Shown piece after piece: positions 1 through 8,963 of a stretch of DNA of 64,000 nucleotides. Both the position numbers and the translations under genes were made by a program. The notes beneath the pieces were generated by a model, which saw only the letters and a program-made list of their open reading frames with translations, was not told the DNA's origin and searched no databases. Numbering within the stretch: position 1 is the first letter of the stretch; every line of letters starts with the position of its first letter. Origin of the DNA: Clarkia xantiana subsp. parviflora (Eukaryota; Streptophyta; Magnoliopsida; Myrtales; Onagraceae); NCBI GenBank assembly GCA_036873135.1, contig JAPTYO010000005.1:4628166-4692165 (forward strand). Reading direction: 5' to 3'.

Positions 1-490
1 ATCTGATGCACAATAGGGATCTTCCAAATCCAGTTCCACGAAGAGGCATCATAGGAGGTATCCCCATCAGCAAGGGCATGATAAGCATAAACATTAGAGA
101 AAACTCATAATCGGGAGTGTCGCCATATTATAGTATCTTGCATTTGACCGGTCATGTTACCGGGAATGCTCTTAATGGAATCAACGACCTCAGTTGGGAG
201 ATTCATAGATAGAGTGCCCAAGTTCCACTCCCCATTTTGAAATATGTCTCCAACTTTCAAAGAAAACTCATGCTCAAGCAAAGGACCAGACAAAATGGAT
301 CTCAAAGGGTTATTCCCCAGCCAAATATCATCCCAAAAATTGATAGAGTTATCATTGACAACCGACCAACTCATCCCCAGTTGTAGGGTATTCTTCCCCT
401 CTTAGATGGCCCTCCAATTACAAGGGGTTCAGCTCCCTCGTCTAGAAAATATGTTATTAAGAAGTTTAGACCATGGGGCATCCACAGTTC
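1..490 (-). pseudogene. LINE fragment (zf-RVT region)
   Basis: The minus strand at 105-374 encodes a segment resembling the region between reverse transcriptase and RNase H of plant L1-type LINEs, with the typical spacing 'INFWDDIWLGNNPL' followed by a polar stretch. No reverse transcriptase or RNase H is joined to it here, and the open frame ends on both sides, so this is a truncated old copy. It is not the same copy as the LINE at 1912-31773, which has its own version of this domain at 9089-9697. Confidence 0.6.
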
Positions 491-503
491 TAAGTCTCCA
501 ACA

Positions 504-556
504 AAAATAAAAGAAGGATATGTGCACCCCCAGCCCACATATCCTTCTTTTATTTT
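504..556. repeat. Perfect 21-bp inverted repeat (hairpin)
   Basis: Bases 504-524 and 536-556 are exact reverse complements, separated by an 11-nt C-rich loop. The arm contains AAAAGAAGGATATGTG. No terminator or gene context explains it. Confidence 0.85.
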
Positions 557-610
557 CGTTTATTAATAAATAAAATAATAATATTTTTTATGCAATGAAT
601 AATAATAATA

Positions 611-745
611 TATATATTATATAAATTCTGAAGGAGAGAGAATAAGATGAGCAAAACATCACCATGGTGAGCCAATTTATATATTATATAAATTCTGAAG
701 GAGAGGGAATAAGATGAACAATCTGGAGCCGCATCGTCAGCATAG
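611..745. repeat. 67-bp tandem duplication
   Basis: The block containing 'aaattctgaaggagag' occurs at 611 and again 67 bp later with few changes. It lies in AT-rich DNA with no gene. Confidence 0.75.
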
Positions 746-861
746 TGAGCCAATCAGAAGCCGCCACATCAGTCTTTAATATAGTTGTAAAAGCCGGTTC
801 ACGGTTCGACCGGTCTGATTCCCGGTTCATCCAATCCAAAAAGTAAGCAGATTTCAGACTG

Positions 862-1250
862 TTCAAGATTCAATGTATGTAATTAATCGTAATTAAAATT
901 TTGCTGATTTTGGACCGTTCAAGATTCAATGTATGCAGTTAATTGCAATTAAAATTCCGGACCGTTCAAGATTCAATGGATGCAATTAATAGCAATTAAA
1001 ATTTCGCTGATTTTGGACCGTTCAAGATTCAATGTATGCTTAATCGCAATTAAAATTTCGGTTCATCCAATCCAAAAAGCAAGCAAATTCGGACCGTTCA
1101 AGATTCAATGTATGCAATTAATCACAATTAAAATTCAATTGATTTCAGGTCGTTCAAGATTCAATGTATGCAATTAATCGCAATTAAAATTTCGCTGATT
1201 TCAGACCGTTCAAGATTCAATGTATGCAATTAAAATTTCGCTTCAATTCA
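862..1250. repeat. Minisatellite, about 7 units of roughly 50-60 bp
   Basis: Each unit contains a core 'gaccgttcaagattcaatg' followed by a CAATTAATCGCAATTAAAAT-like stretch. Unit length varies because some copies lack the 'ttcgctgatttt' tail or gain a 'ggttcatccaatcc' segment. A related 'ggttcatccaatccaaaaag' block also precedes the array near 823. Confidence 0.85.
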
Positions 1251-1348
1251 ATGCTTGGAAGAGAGAAACAAGGCGACTTCAAATCAATGTAGAGGGGATA
1301 ATCGAGGCATCTTCTTCAGATTACTCCACACGTCTTTTATGTAAATAT

Positions 1349-1535
1349 GTTGAAGAATAGACGATTGACGTGGAGCCGACGAACGAAGGTAGCAGGCGGT
1401 ACGGGCGGCTATTAGTCTCAGCGGCGGAACCCTCTCTATATCCGGCGAGATATCGTCGGTAGTCATCGAAGTCATATCCGTTGAAGAACAGACGCTTGAC
1501 GCGGATTCGGCAACCGAAGGTAGCAGGCGGTACAG
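1349..1535. repeat. Imperfect 54-bp direct repeat, 131 bp apart
   Basis: The block ending 'gaaggtagcaggcggtac' occurs at about 1349-1402 and 1480-1533. Short open frames overlap it, but I recognise no protein. From 1551 to 1911 the DNA is AT-rich, with a small cluster of 'aagctccgattcgg' motifs near 1740-1790. I see no gene there. Confidence 0.6.
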
Positions 1536-1924
1536 ACATCTAAAATTTTATTTGTGAATTTGCGCAATGGTACTTTATATTTCAAAATTTCCAGTCTTTC
1601 ATTTCTTTTTCCAAATTCTAGATGATAGTTTATTTTAAAAAAATAGTATTTTAAACATATTATAAATAGTCATTATAAATTTCATCTAATAGTATTTCCC
1701 ATCTCCGGCGACCACCACCCCCTCCGGCGACCAAAAAAGCTTCGATCGGAGCCAAAAAGCTCCGATTCGGGGCCACAAAGCTCCGATTCGGAGACCTCAC
1801 TTATATACAAAACTCAAAATTCAGGCCCTTAATAATACGTTTTTTCAATTTAGACCCCTTTTGACAACATGGGCAAACATTCAGGCCCCTATTGTGTTCT
1901 TAACCCTTTTATCTAATATTAGTT

Positions 1925-2345
1925 AGTTTTTTTTTTTTTTTGCCAACATGAAAGTGCATCTTTATTCAAATAAGTTTACGGAGGTTCTTTACAATCCAAA
2001 GCCAATAAAGCAAGTAAAGGAGACGACGGGTTATGAACCCAATCCGAAGGGCACATCCCTTACCAGATTGTTTAGCAATCCAATTAGAGCTTTCATTGCC
2101 GCTTCTTCTAACGAAACTCCATCGAAGACCATCAACATTCTCCGTTACCTTTAGAACAATGCTGAGAATGGGGGATACCTCCCAATCAAAATTATCCTTC
2201 AAGTCTGCAAGCTGATTGATGATCATCTGACAGTCCGACTCCACGATAGGATGATCCCAATTATTTTCCTTGGCCAGCTGAACTCCTAGGATTGCCATCG
2301 CTTTCGTCATCTTTATAGAACTTGTCTTAATTTGTTTGTTGATAC
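1925..2345 (-). pseudogene. LINE segment 6: RNase H C-terminal part, 3' UTR, poly-A
   Basis: The minus strand reads 'QLAKENNWDHPIVESDCQMI', then 'GNESSNWIAKQSGKG', the second half of the plant LINE RNase H-like domain (RVT_3 type). Its first half lies across Copia-1 at 7753-8038. The frame ends at 1966, followed by AATAAA and the poly-A tract. Confidence 0.85.
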
Positions 2346-2657
2346 TGTGAACTTTGTAGAAACCCTAACCCTAATTTCAGTAAAGCAAGAGATAAACCAC
2401 CAGAACTTGCGGATCATTAGGAGAGGTTCCTTCAATTGGCCCTCCTTCACCTTTAAAACACTATATAAAGAGGAAACCCGAGCAAGACCTCAGGGTTTAA
2501 CCTCCAAGTTCATACAATGAAGGAACTTGTCCACAAACTAATAAAAGAGTTACAAGTAAGTCCAACAGAAACATAAAGATAGAGCCCAATGAAGTGGCCC
2601 AGCTTGCAGTAGCCAAATATCCAACAAAGGAAGCCCAGCAATCATAAAAAGCCCACA
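2346..2657 (-). repeat. Copia-1 3' LTR
   Basis: This is the 312-bp LTR at the downstream end of the minus-strand element. It differs from the 5' LTR by T/G in 'gagataaacc' and G/A in 'cccagcaatc'. It contains two CCCTAA units near its edge, too few to be telomeric. Confidence 0.95.
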
Positions 2658-2685
2658 CTCCCCCTCAAGCTGGACACTTCAAAAA

Positions 2686-5600
2686 CTAAACTCCCCCTGA
2701 AGCTTCACCCGGCAAAAATATATTCTTCATGCCCAAAAGCTCAACAAGACGATGATGCTGAGGAGCATCCAATGCTTTAGTAAACAAATCCGCCAGCTGT
2801 TGACCTGTAGGGATATAAACAGCTCGAACCAAACCATTAACCATTGCTTGTCTAGTAAAATGACAATCTATTTCTATGTGCTTGGTTCGCTCATGGAATA
2901 TGGGATTGTTAGCGATCTTTATAGCAGCCTCATTGTCACAATGCAACACTGAGGGACCTTTTTGTAAAAAACCCAACTCTGCTAACAATCCTCTGAGCCA
3001 AATCAATTCGGAAACAGCATGGCCTATGCTCCTATATTCAGCTTCCGCAGAAGATTTAGAAACAGTGTCATGTTTCTTAACCTTCCAGGAAACTAAAGAT
3101 TTACCAAGTTTAAAAACATAACCTGTCAAAGATCGTCTAGACTCCAAACAATTCCCCCAATCACTATCACAGTACCCAACCAGTTCAGGAACACTAGTTG
3201 AGTCAAGAAGAATACCTTTTCCTGGTTCAGATTTTATATACCTGATTACCCTTAAAGCTGCCTCATAATGAGACTTCTTTGGGGCGTCCAAAAACTGACT
3301 CAAATGCTGCACAGTCCAAGAAATGTCAGGCCTTGTGATAATTAAGTACAATAACTTGCCAATGAGCCTTCGATAAGCAGTAATATCAACAAGAACAGAA
3401 TCAGTTTGATTGATACTAAGGTGATCATCATATTTCTTGCTGGTCAGTTTGAAATTAATGTCCATAGGTGTTTTTGCAATTTTACCAGCAGAGAGACCAG
3501 TCTCAGAAATCAGATCGAGAGCATACTTTCTTTGACAGAGTACAAGGCCTTTATCAGACCTTGCTATCTCAATGCCAAGGAAGTACTGCAATTCCCCAAG
3601 ATCCTTCATTTTAAAATTGGATCCCAAAATACTTTTAAGCTCAGAAATCAATTTAGAACTGTTTCCAGTAATCAAGAGATCATCAACATAAACTAATAGT
3701 ATAACAATCTGATCACCATCCCTTTTAGTAAAAAGAGAGTAATCAAACAATGACTGAGTGAAACCAGAAGCAACCAGTGCCTCAGTCAGTTTGATATTCC
3801 ACTGCCTGGAGGCTTGCTTTAAACCATAGAGGGATTTTCGTAATCGACAGACAATATTTTGATTTGCAAAATCTGTAGCATCCCCCTTCTGATTACGAAA
3901 ACCCTGTGGGATAGTCATGTAAACCTCCTCATATAAATCACCTTGAAGAAAAGCGTTAAAGACATCCATTTGAAAAAGAGGCCAGTCAGAAATAGAAGCT
4001 AAAGACAAGATAATTCTCACAGTATTCATCTTAACTACTGGAGAAAAGGTTTCAAAATAATCAATCCCAAACTTTTGTTTAAAGCCTTTAGCAACAAGAC
4101 GAGCTTTGTACCTTTCAAGAGTGCCATCAGAGTTGTATTTGAGTTTGTAAACCCATCTACAACCTATGGCTTTCTTTCCTTTGGGGAGTGGCACAAGCTC
4201 CCATGTGCCATTGCTTTCTAATGCCTGAATCTCATCCTGCATAGCTTTATCCCATCCAGGATCACCAACAGCCTCCTCAAAACTACCTGGCTCAGTGAGT
4301 CTAGAAAAAGAAGTTAAGTAGCATTTGTATGAAGCAGAAATATTCCCATAGCCAATGTACGTATCAATAGAATAAGGGGCAGAAGCAGCTGTAACCACAT
4401 AATCTGCAAGTCTAATACTTGGTTTCCTGACACGAGTAGATCTCCATAAGGAGGAAGAAGGGACAGTTGCATCAGGAGCATCATTAAGTGCTTCATCATT
4501 TGCTATATTATTAGTAATCTCAGCAGCATCAGAAGTGGTTGCTTCATCATGTGCTGTTCCATCACGAACAGAACCAGAATCCAAAGAAATGGGGCTATCA
4601 TTTTCCTCAGTAGGGTTCCATGTAGGGTCCACTACATCATTGGAATCCAACTGGGTGTCTTGTTCACAAAAAAAGGGCAAAGGAGGTTGCTTACTACCAG
4701 AAAAAGGGTAAGTAGATTCAAAAAACTGCACATCTCTACTTACAAAAAATTTGTTTGACTTCATGTCATATAATCTATAACCCTTTTGGGAATCAGAATA
4801 GCCAAGAAAAACACAAGGGAGAGATCTGGCAGCTAGCTTGTCCTTTTCCAACAAATTTTTTGCAAAACAAAGGCACCCAAACACCTTTAAATGGGAAACA
4901 ACAGGTTTTTTATCCAACAAAACCTCCATAGGGGATTTCCAGTTTAAGGTTTTGGTAGGCATAAGATTTATCAAATAGCAGGCAGTTAATATGCATTCAC
5001 CCCAAAATTTGTCAGGAATGGAGGCTTGTAATTTCAAAGCCCTTGCAACTTCGAGTAAATGTCTATGTTTACGTTCCACTCTTCCATTTTGCTGAGGAGT
5101 ATAAGAGCAACTGCTTTGGTGAAGGATTCCTTTAGTTTTAAAAAAATCTGTTAAATGAGTGCTAAAGAATTCCCCACCATTGTCAGTTCTAAAAGTTTTG
5201 ACAGTTTTATGAAATTGTGTTTCCACAAGTTTAACAAATCTCCTCAACAATTCAGTCACATCATGTTTAAATTCCATAAGAAACACCCAGGTTAATCGAG
5301 AATGGTCATCCACCAATGTAAGAAAATATTTTTTATTATCATGTGTGACTGTGGAATAAGGGCCCCAAACATCACTGTGTATAAGATCGAAAATAGAATC
5401 AGCTCTAGAATCAGAATCAGGAAAACTGCTTCTAGTCAATTTGGCCAAAGGGCAAACAGAACAATCATCAATTGCAAGGTTTTTGTTCTTAAGACATTCA
5501 ACAGAGTCTAAGTTTTGAAGTGACTGAATATTAACATGACCAAATCTCTTATGCCACAAGTTTATATCACATTTATTGGAAACCCTCAGAGCAATAGAAT

Positions 5601-6990
5601 GTAAGTCACCACTACTGGGGCTAAGGAGATACAAACCAGCATGCTGATTACCACTTGCCAAGACCCTCCCACTTGAGAGGTCCTGCATAATAACATGATT
5701 TTTTGAAAAAGTGGCAGAGCAGTTAAAGTCCCTTGTAATTTGAGAAACAGATATTAAATTGAAATGAAAATCTGGCAAATAGAATATGTTTCTCAATTTA
5801 CAATCTTTTGAAAAATAATAGTCTCCTATCCCAGTAGCATAAGACTGTAAACCATTTGGCAATTGGACCTTTATATCAGAAACGTTTTTGAAATTGTGTA
5901 ACCAATTACAGTTGCTAGTCATGTGATTGCTAGCACCTGTATCAAAGATCCAATTGCTATTAAAGTCAAGGTTGAAATTAGCAGTCATACCAGCAGCTGT
6001 AGTCACATCCTCAGGAGTGATTGCAGTTGCAACCATGTTGCTTCCACCTCCAACTCTTTGAATGAGCCTATCAAACTGTTCACTGGTCATGACAATGTTC
6101 CCCCTTGAGCCAGCAGTCATACCATTTGAAGAAGGGTCAAATGCACCATCGATCTCAGTAACTTCCCCAACAGCAGAGGCCTTAGCAGCAACTGGTTTTC
6201 CCTGCTTCATATCTCTGAGTTTAAAACAATTATCTCTGCAGTGACCCTTTTTCTTGCAAAAATCACAACCTTTCGTGTAGCACCTGTCACTAGTGTGACC
6301 CTTTTTCTTGCAGAAGTCACACTCAAGATTGGGATTTGGGAGTCTTTTGCCTTTAATATCAACAGAACCAGCATTGAGAGATGTGGCCTCAGAAGAAATG
6401 GAGGCAGATATGTCTCTCTGGCTTTCCTCCTGAACCAGGGTGCTGTAAGCCTGATTCAGTGAGGGCAGTGGAGACCAGAGAAGTAAGTTGCTCCTCACGT
6501 TTGCAAAAGTATCACTTAAGCCCATGAGAAACTGAAATAGTCTTTGATTCTCCTTCTGTTCCAAATATTTCTTGAAACGAGCATCATCAATTGGGGGCAA
6601 GGCACAAGCAGAATCATATTCACTCCACAAGTTCTTTAACTTTGTGAAAAAGTTAGCAACAGAATCAACACCTTGTCTAGCAGTGACAATCTCTCTATGT
6701 AACTGGTAAATACGCGAGCCATTCGTTTTATCAAAACGCTCTTGTAATTCCCTCCAGGCAACACAAGCACTCTCAGCATCCATAATCCCATCAGAAATAT
6801 CTTCAGCCACAGAATTAACAATCCAACCAGTAACAACAGCATTACACCTATCCCAGAGGTGGTGTAATTTTCCTTCAAACATATCACGCCTACAGGAACC
6901 AGTAATGAACCCTAGCTTATTCTTTCCTAACAGAACCATCTGCATACCACGGCTCCACTTGCGATAATTGGAAATACCAGACAGTTTCAT
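2686..6990 (-). CDS. Copia-1 Gag-Pol polyprotein
   Basis: One open frame of about 1,434 codons from the first ATG at 6990. Visible in order: Gag, two CCHC knuckles (CDFCKKKGHTSDRC and CDFCKKKGHCRDNC, about residues 225-260), aspartic protease DTGAS (about 350), the integrase HHCC region and DDE domain (HSDVWGPY, RTDNGGEF, NGRVERKHRH; about 545-640), Copia reverse transcriptase YVDDLLITG (about 1105) and RNase H (CDSDWG and SSAEAEYRS; about 1280-1320). The true Gag start is probably ATG 7155 (METEETK-like), in the same frame 55 codons upstream. A TAA at 7032-7030 interrupts that extension where related Gags have an aromatic residue, just before 'LHATDNPGQN'. Apart from this one nonsense codon the coding sequence is intact. 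Confidence 0.95.
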   Translation of the reverse strand: MKLSGISNYRKWSRGMQMVLLGKNKLGFITGSCRRDMFEGKLHHLWDRCNAVVTGWIVNSVAEDISDGIMDAESACVAWRELQERFDKTNGSRIYQLHREIVTARQGVDSVANFFTKLKNLWSEYDSACALPPIDDARFKKYLEQKENQRLFQFLMGLSDTFANVRSNLLLWSPLPSLNQAYSTLVQEESQRDISASISSEATSLNAGSVDIKGKRLPNPNLECDFCKKKGHTSDRCYTKGCDFCKKKGHCRDNCFKLRDMKQGKPVAAKASAVGEVTEIDGAFDPSSNGMTAGSRGNIVMTSEQFDRLIQRVGGGSNMVATAITPEDVTTAAGMTANFNLDFNSNWIFDTGASNHMTSNCNWLHNFKNVSDIKVQLPNGLQSYATGIGDYYFSKDCKLRNIFYLPDFHFNLISVSQITRDFNCSATFSKNHVIMQDLSSGRVLASGNQHAGLYLLSPSSGDLHSIALRVSNKCDINLWHKRFGHVNIQSLQNLDSVECLKNKNLAIDDCSVCPLAKLTRSSFPDSDSRADSIFDLIHSDVWGPYSTVTHDNKKYFLTLVDDHSRLTWVFLMEFKHDVTELLRRFVKLVETQFHKTVKTFRTDNGGEFFSTHLTDFFKTKGILHQSSCSYTPQQNGRVERKHRHLLEVARALKLQASIPDKFWGECILTACYLINLMPTKTLNWKSPMEVLLDKKPVVSHLKVFGCLCFAKNLLEKDKLAARSLPCVFLGYSDSQKGYRLYDMKSNKFFVSRDVQFFESTYPFSGSKQPPLPFFCEQDTQLDSNDVVDPTWNPTEENDSPISLDSGSVRDGTAHDEATTSDAAEITNNIANDEALNDAPDATVPSSSLWRSTRVRKPSIRLADYVVTAASAPYSIDTYIGYGNISASYKCYLTSFSRLTEPGSFEEAVGDPGWDKAMQDEIQALESNGTWELVPLPKGKKAIGCRWVYKLKYNSDGTLERYKARLVAKGFKQKFGIDYFETFSPVVKMNTVRIILSLASISDWPLFQMDVFNAFLQGDLYEEVYMTIPQGFRNQKGDATDFANQNIVCRLRKSLYGLKQASRQWNIKLTEALVASGFTQSLFDYSLFTKRDGDQIVILLVYVDDLLITGNSSKLISELKSILGSNFKMKDLGELQYFLGIEIARSDKGLVLCQRKYALDLISETGLSAGKIAKTPMDINFKLTSKKYDDHLSINQTDSVLVDITAYRRLIGKLLYLIITRPDISWTVQHLSQFLDAPKKSHYEAALRVIRYIKSEPGKGILLDSTSVPELVGYCDSDWGNCLESRRSLTGYVFKLGKSLVSWKVKKHDTVSKSSAEAEYRSIGHAVSELIWLRGLLAELGFLQKGPSVLHCDNEAAIKIANNPIFHERTKHIEIDCHFTRQAMVNGLVRAVYIPTGQQLADLFTKALDAPQHHRLVELLGMKNIFLPGEASGGV

Positions 6991-7428
6991 GGAAATCAAG
7001 TTCTGTCCAGGGTTATCTGTGGCATGTAGTTAGAGAGGATGAAAAGAATTAACCTCAAGGGCGTAATCCAAGGCAGTGATGGATCCGGATGCGGTAAACT
7101 CCGATTTCCCCTTCGAATGTTCATCACCTTCCAGGATCTTCGTCTCCTCAGTCATCGTGCTTCGAAAACTAGAAGAAGGGCGAAAGACTTCTTTGATTTG
7201 TTATCGTGATGACAGAAACGAAACGTCACCACTCTTGGAATCGAACAGCGCAGCAAGAACAGGTAATTGCGAAGGTCCTGGGGAATCGTCTGACAGGGAG
7301 GAAGACGAATCGCCTCAGGAACACAGAACGCCAAGAAGATACAAACGAACGAAGGAATACGCAATTGGTGAAGAAGAGAGGTGAAGGAAAGCCTCAGGAT
7401 CGATGAAAATGAGGCAGAGTGCCTCCTT

Positions 7429-7440
7429 GCTCTGATACCA
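7429..7440 (-). promoter_or_regulatory. Copia-1 primer-binding site
   Basis: On the minus strand this reads TGGTATCAGAGC, directly next to the 5' LTR, and matches the 3' end of initiator tRNA-Met as in most plant Copia elements. Confidence 0.92.
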
Positions 7441-7752
7441 TGTGAACTTTGTAGAAACCCTAACCCTAATTTCAGTAAAGCAAGAGAGAAACCACCAGAA
7501 CTTGCGGATCATTAGGAGAGGTTCCTTCAATTGGCCCTCCTTCACCTTTAAAACACTATATAAAGAGGAAACCCGAGCAAGACCTCAGGGTTTAACCTCC
7601 AAGTTCATACAATGAAGGAACTTGTCCACAAACTAATAAAAGAGTTACAAGTAAGTCCAACAGAAACATAAAGATAGAGCCCAATGAAGTGGCCCAGCTT
7701 GCAGTAGCCAAATATCCAACAAAGGAAGCCCAACAATCATAAAAAGCCCACA
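7441..7752 (-). repeat. Copia-1 5' LTR
   Basis: The 312-bp LTR that would drive transcription. A TATA-like CTTTATATAG lies on the minus strand near 7557-7566. Confidence 0.94.
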
Positions 7753-8038
7753 GATACCACCTACCACATCTCCATTGGAATTTCTAATAAGCACCACAAG
7801 CCCACCAAGGCCCAACCCAACATCAAAACTTGCATCACAATTAATTTTTAGAAGCCCAACAGGAGGTTTGATCCACTTTTGCATGTCTTGGTTCAACAGT
7901 GGAGCAGATAGCTTCAGTTTCTTCTCCATTAGACTCCAAAATTCACACGTTGACCGATGAAGACAAGACACCACACTAGTTGGCTTAGGTGTGTCTTTCT
8001 GGAAGGTGGCTTTGTTCCTTTCCTTCTATAGAAACCAC
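7753..8038 (-). pseudogene. LINE segment 5: RNase H N-terminal part
   Basis: The minus strand encodes 'KWIKPPVGLLKINCDASFD' and 'GGLVVLIRNSNGDVVGG', the start of an RVT_3 RNase H with its first catalytic Asp. The domain breaks at the Copia-1 TSD and resumes at 2345. Confidence 0.85.
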
Positions 8039-8963
8039 GAGTGAATTCTCAAAATAGGTTTGTTTGCCAAACTTATTTCCAAACTAGGTTTCTTCAGAAA
8101 CTAATTCCCAAAATATGTTTTTTTATTTTTTTTAATCAGATATATTTTTTACTTACATCCTAAAGTTTATTTTTTGTTACAATTAACCCCTAAACAGAAA
8201 TATAATACAAGAAATATATTAGAAAAATTGAAAAAAAATAAGGTAACTATATGTAAAAGTTAAAAACTAAAAAATAATAAATTAGCAATAGTGAAAAAAT
8301 TGTAAAAATAAATTATGCTAAATATATAAATTATAAAAAAATGTGATATAAAATGTAAATAAACTATGTTTTTTTTAAGTATGAAAATACAAAAATGAAA
8401 GCGTATATATACCCTAAGTAAAACTGTTAATTTTATAAAATTAGTGACTGAAGAAAACAAAGAAACTAATTTAAATTTAAAAAATCCATAGAATAAATTT
8501 AAGAATGAATTTTAGTTTGTATATATATTTTTTCATAGTCTTGATGAATAGTTTTTATATCATTATATAGTTTTTTTTATTTTTTGCCATTATAAAGTTG
8601 TTTCAAAACTTATTTATTTTCATATGTAAATTTTATCCTTTAATTTCACATAATTTTTAAGAATTAAAAGCTCCATTAAAATATTTGTTTGATTATTTTT
8701 TTATGTGTATTTTAATCATTTAATTAATTATTTATTTTTAATATCCATTTTTTAATACATTTAATATTTTTAATTTTCATTTTTTTTGTTATTGTATTAT
8801 ATTTCGATTGAGGGTTCATTTGTAACATATTGTAAACTTTAGGATGGAAAGTAAATAATATTTATTTTTAAAAATATAAAGAGACCTATTTTGGGAATTA
8901 GTTTCTGAACAAGCCTAGTTTGGGAATTAGTTTCGAAAAGTAACCTACTTTGGTCATTCACTC
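8039..8963. mobile_element. Mutator-type MITE (925 bp, long TIRs)
   Basis: The two ends are inverted copies of about 80 bp (GAGTGAAT...GAAACTAATTCCCAAA). The 10-bp sequence TAGAAACCAC is duplicated at 8029-8038 and 8964-8973. Long TIRs with a 9-11-bp TSD are typical of Mutator-like elements. The interior is very AT-rich with no credible protein, so it is non-autonomous. It interrupts the LINE between zf-RVT and RNase H. Confidence 0.88.

Larger units (their letters stand above)
2346..7752 (-). mobile_element. Copia-1 LTR retrotransposon
   Basis: Two 312-bp LTRs (2346-2657 and 7441-7752) start TG and end CA and differ at only two positions. The 5-bp TSD GATAC lies at 2341-2345 and 7753-7757. 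The primer-binding site TGGTATCAGAGC (minus strand, 7440-7429) abuts the 5' LTR and matches the initiator-tRNA-Met type. A purine tract (GAGGGGGAG) abuts the 3' LTR. The element has inserted inside the RNase H domain of the LINE. The near-identical LTRs make it a recent insertion. Confidence 0.97.

Noticed and set aside
2353..2372. CCCTAACCCTAA in the Copia-1 LTR as telomere repeat
   Set aside because: Only two units, and present identically in both LTRs, so it is part of the element.
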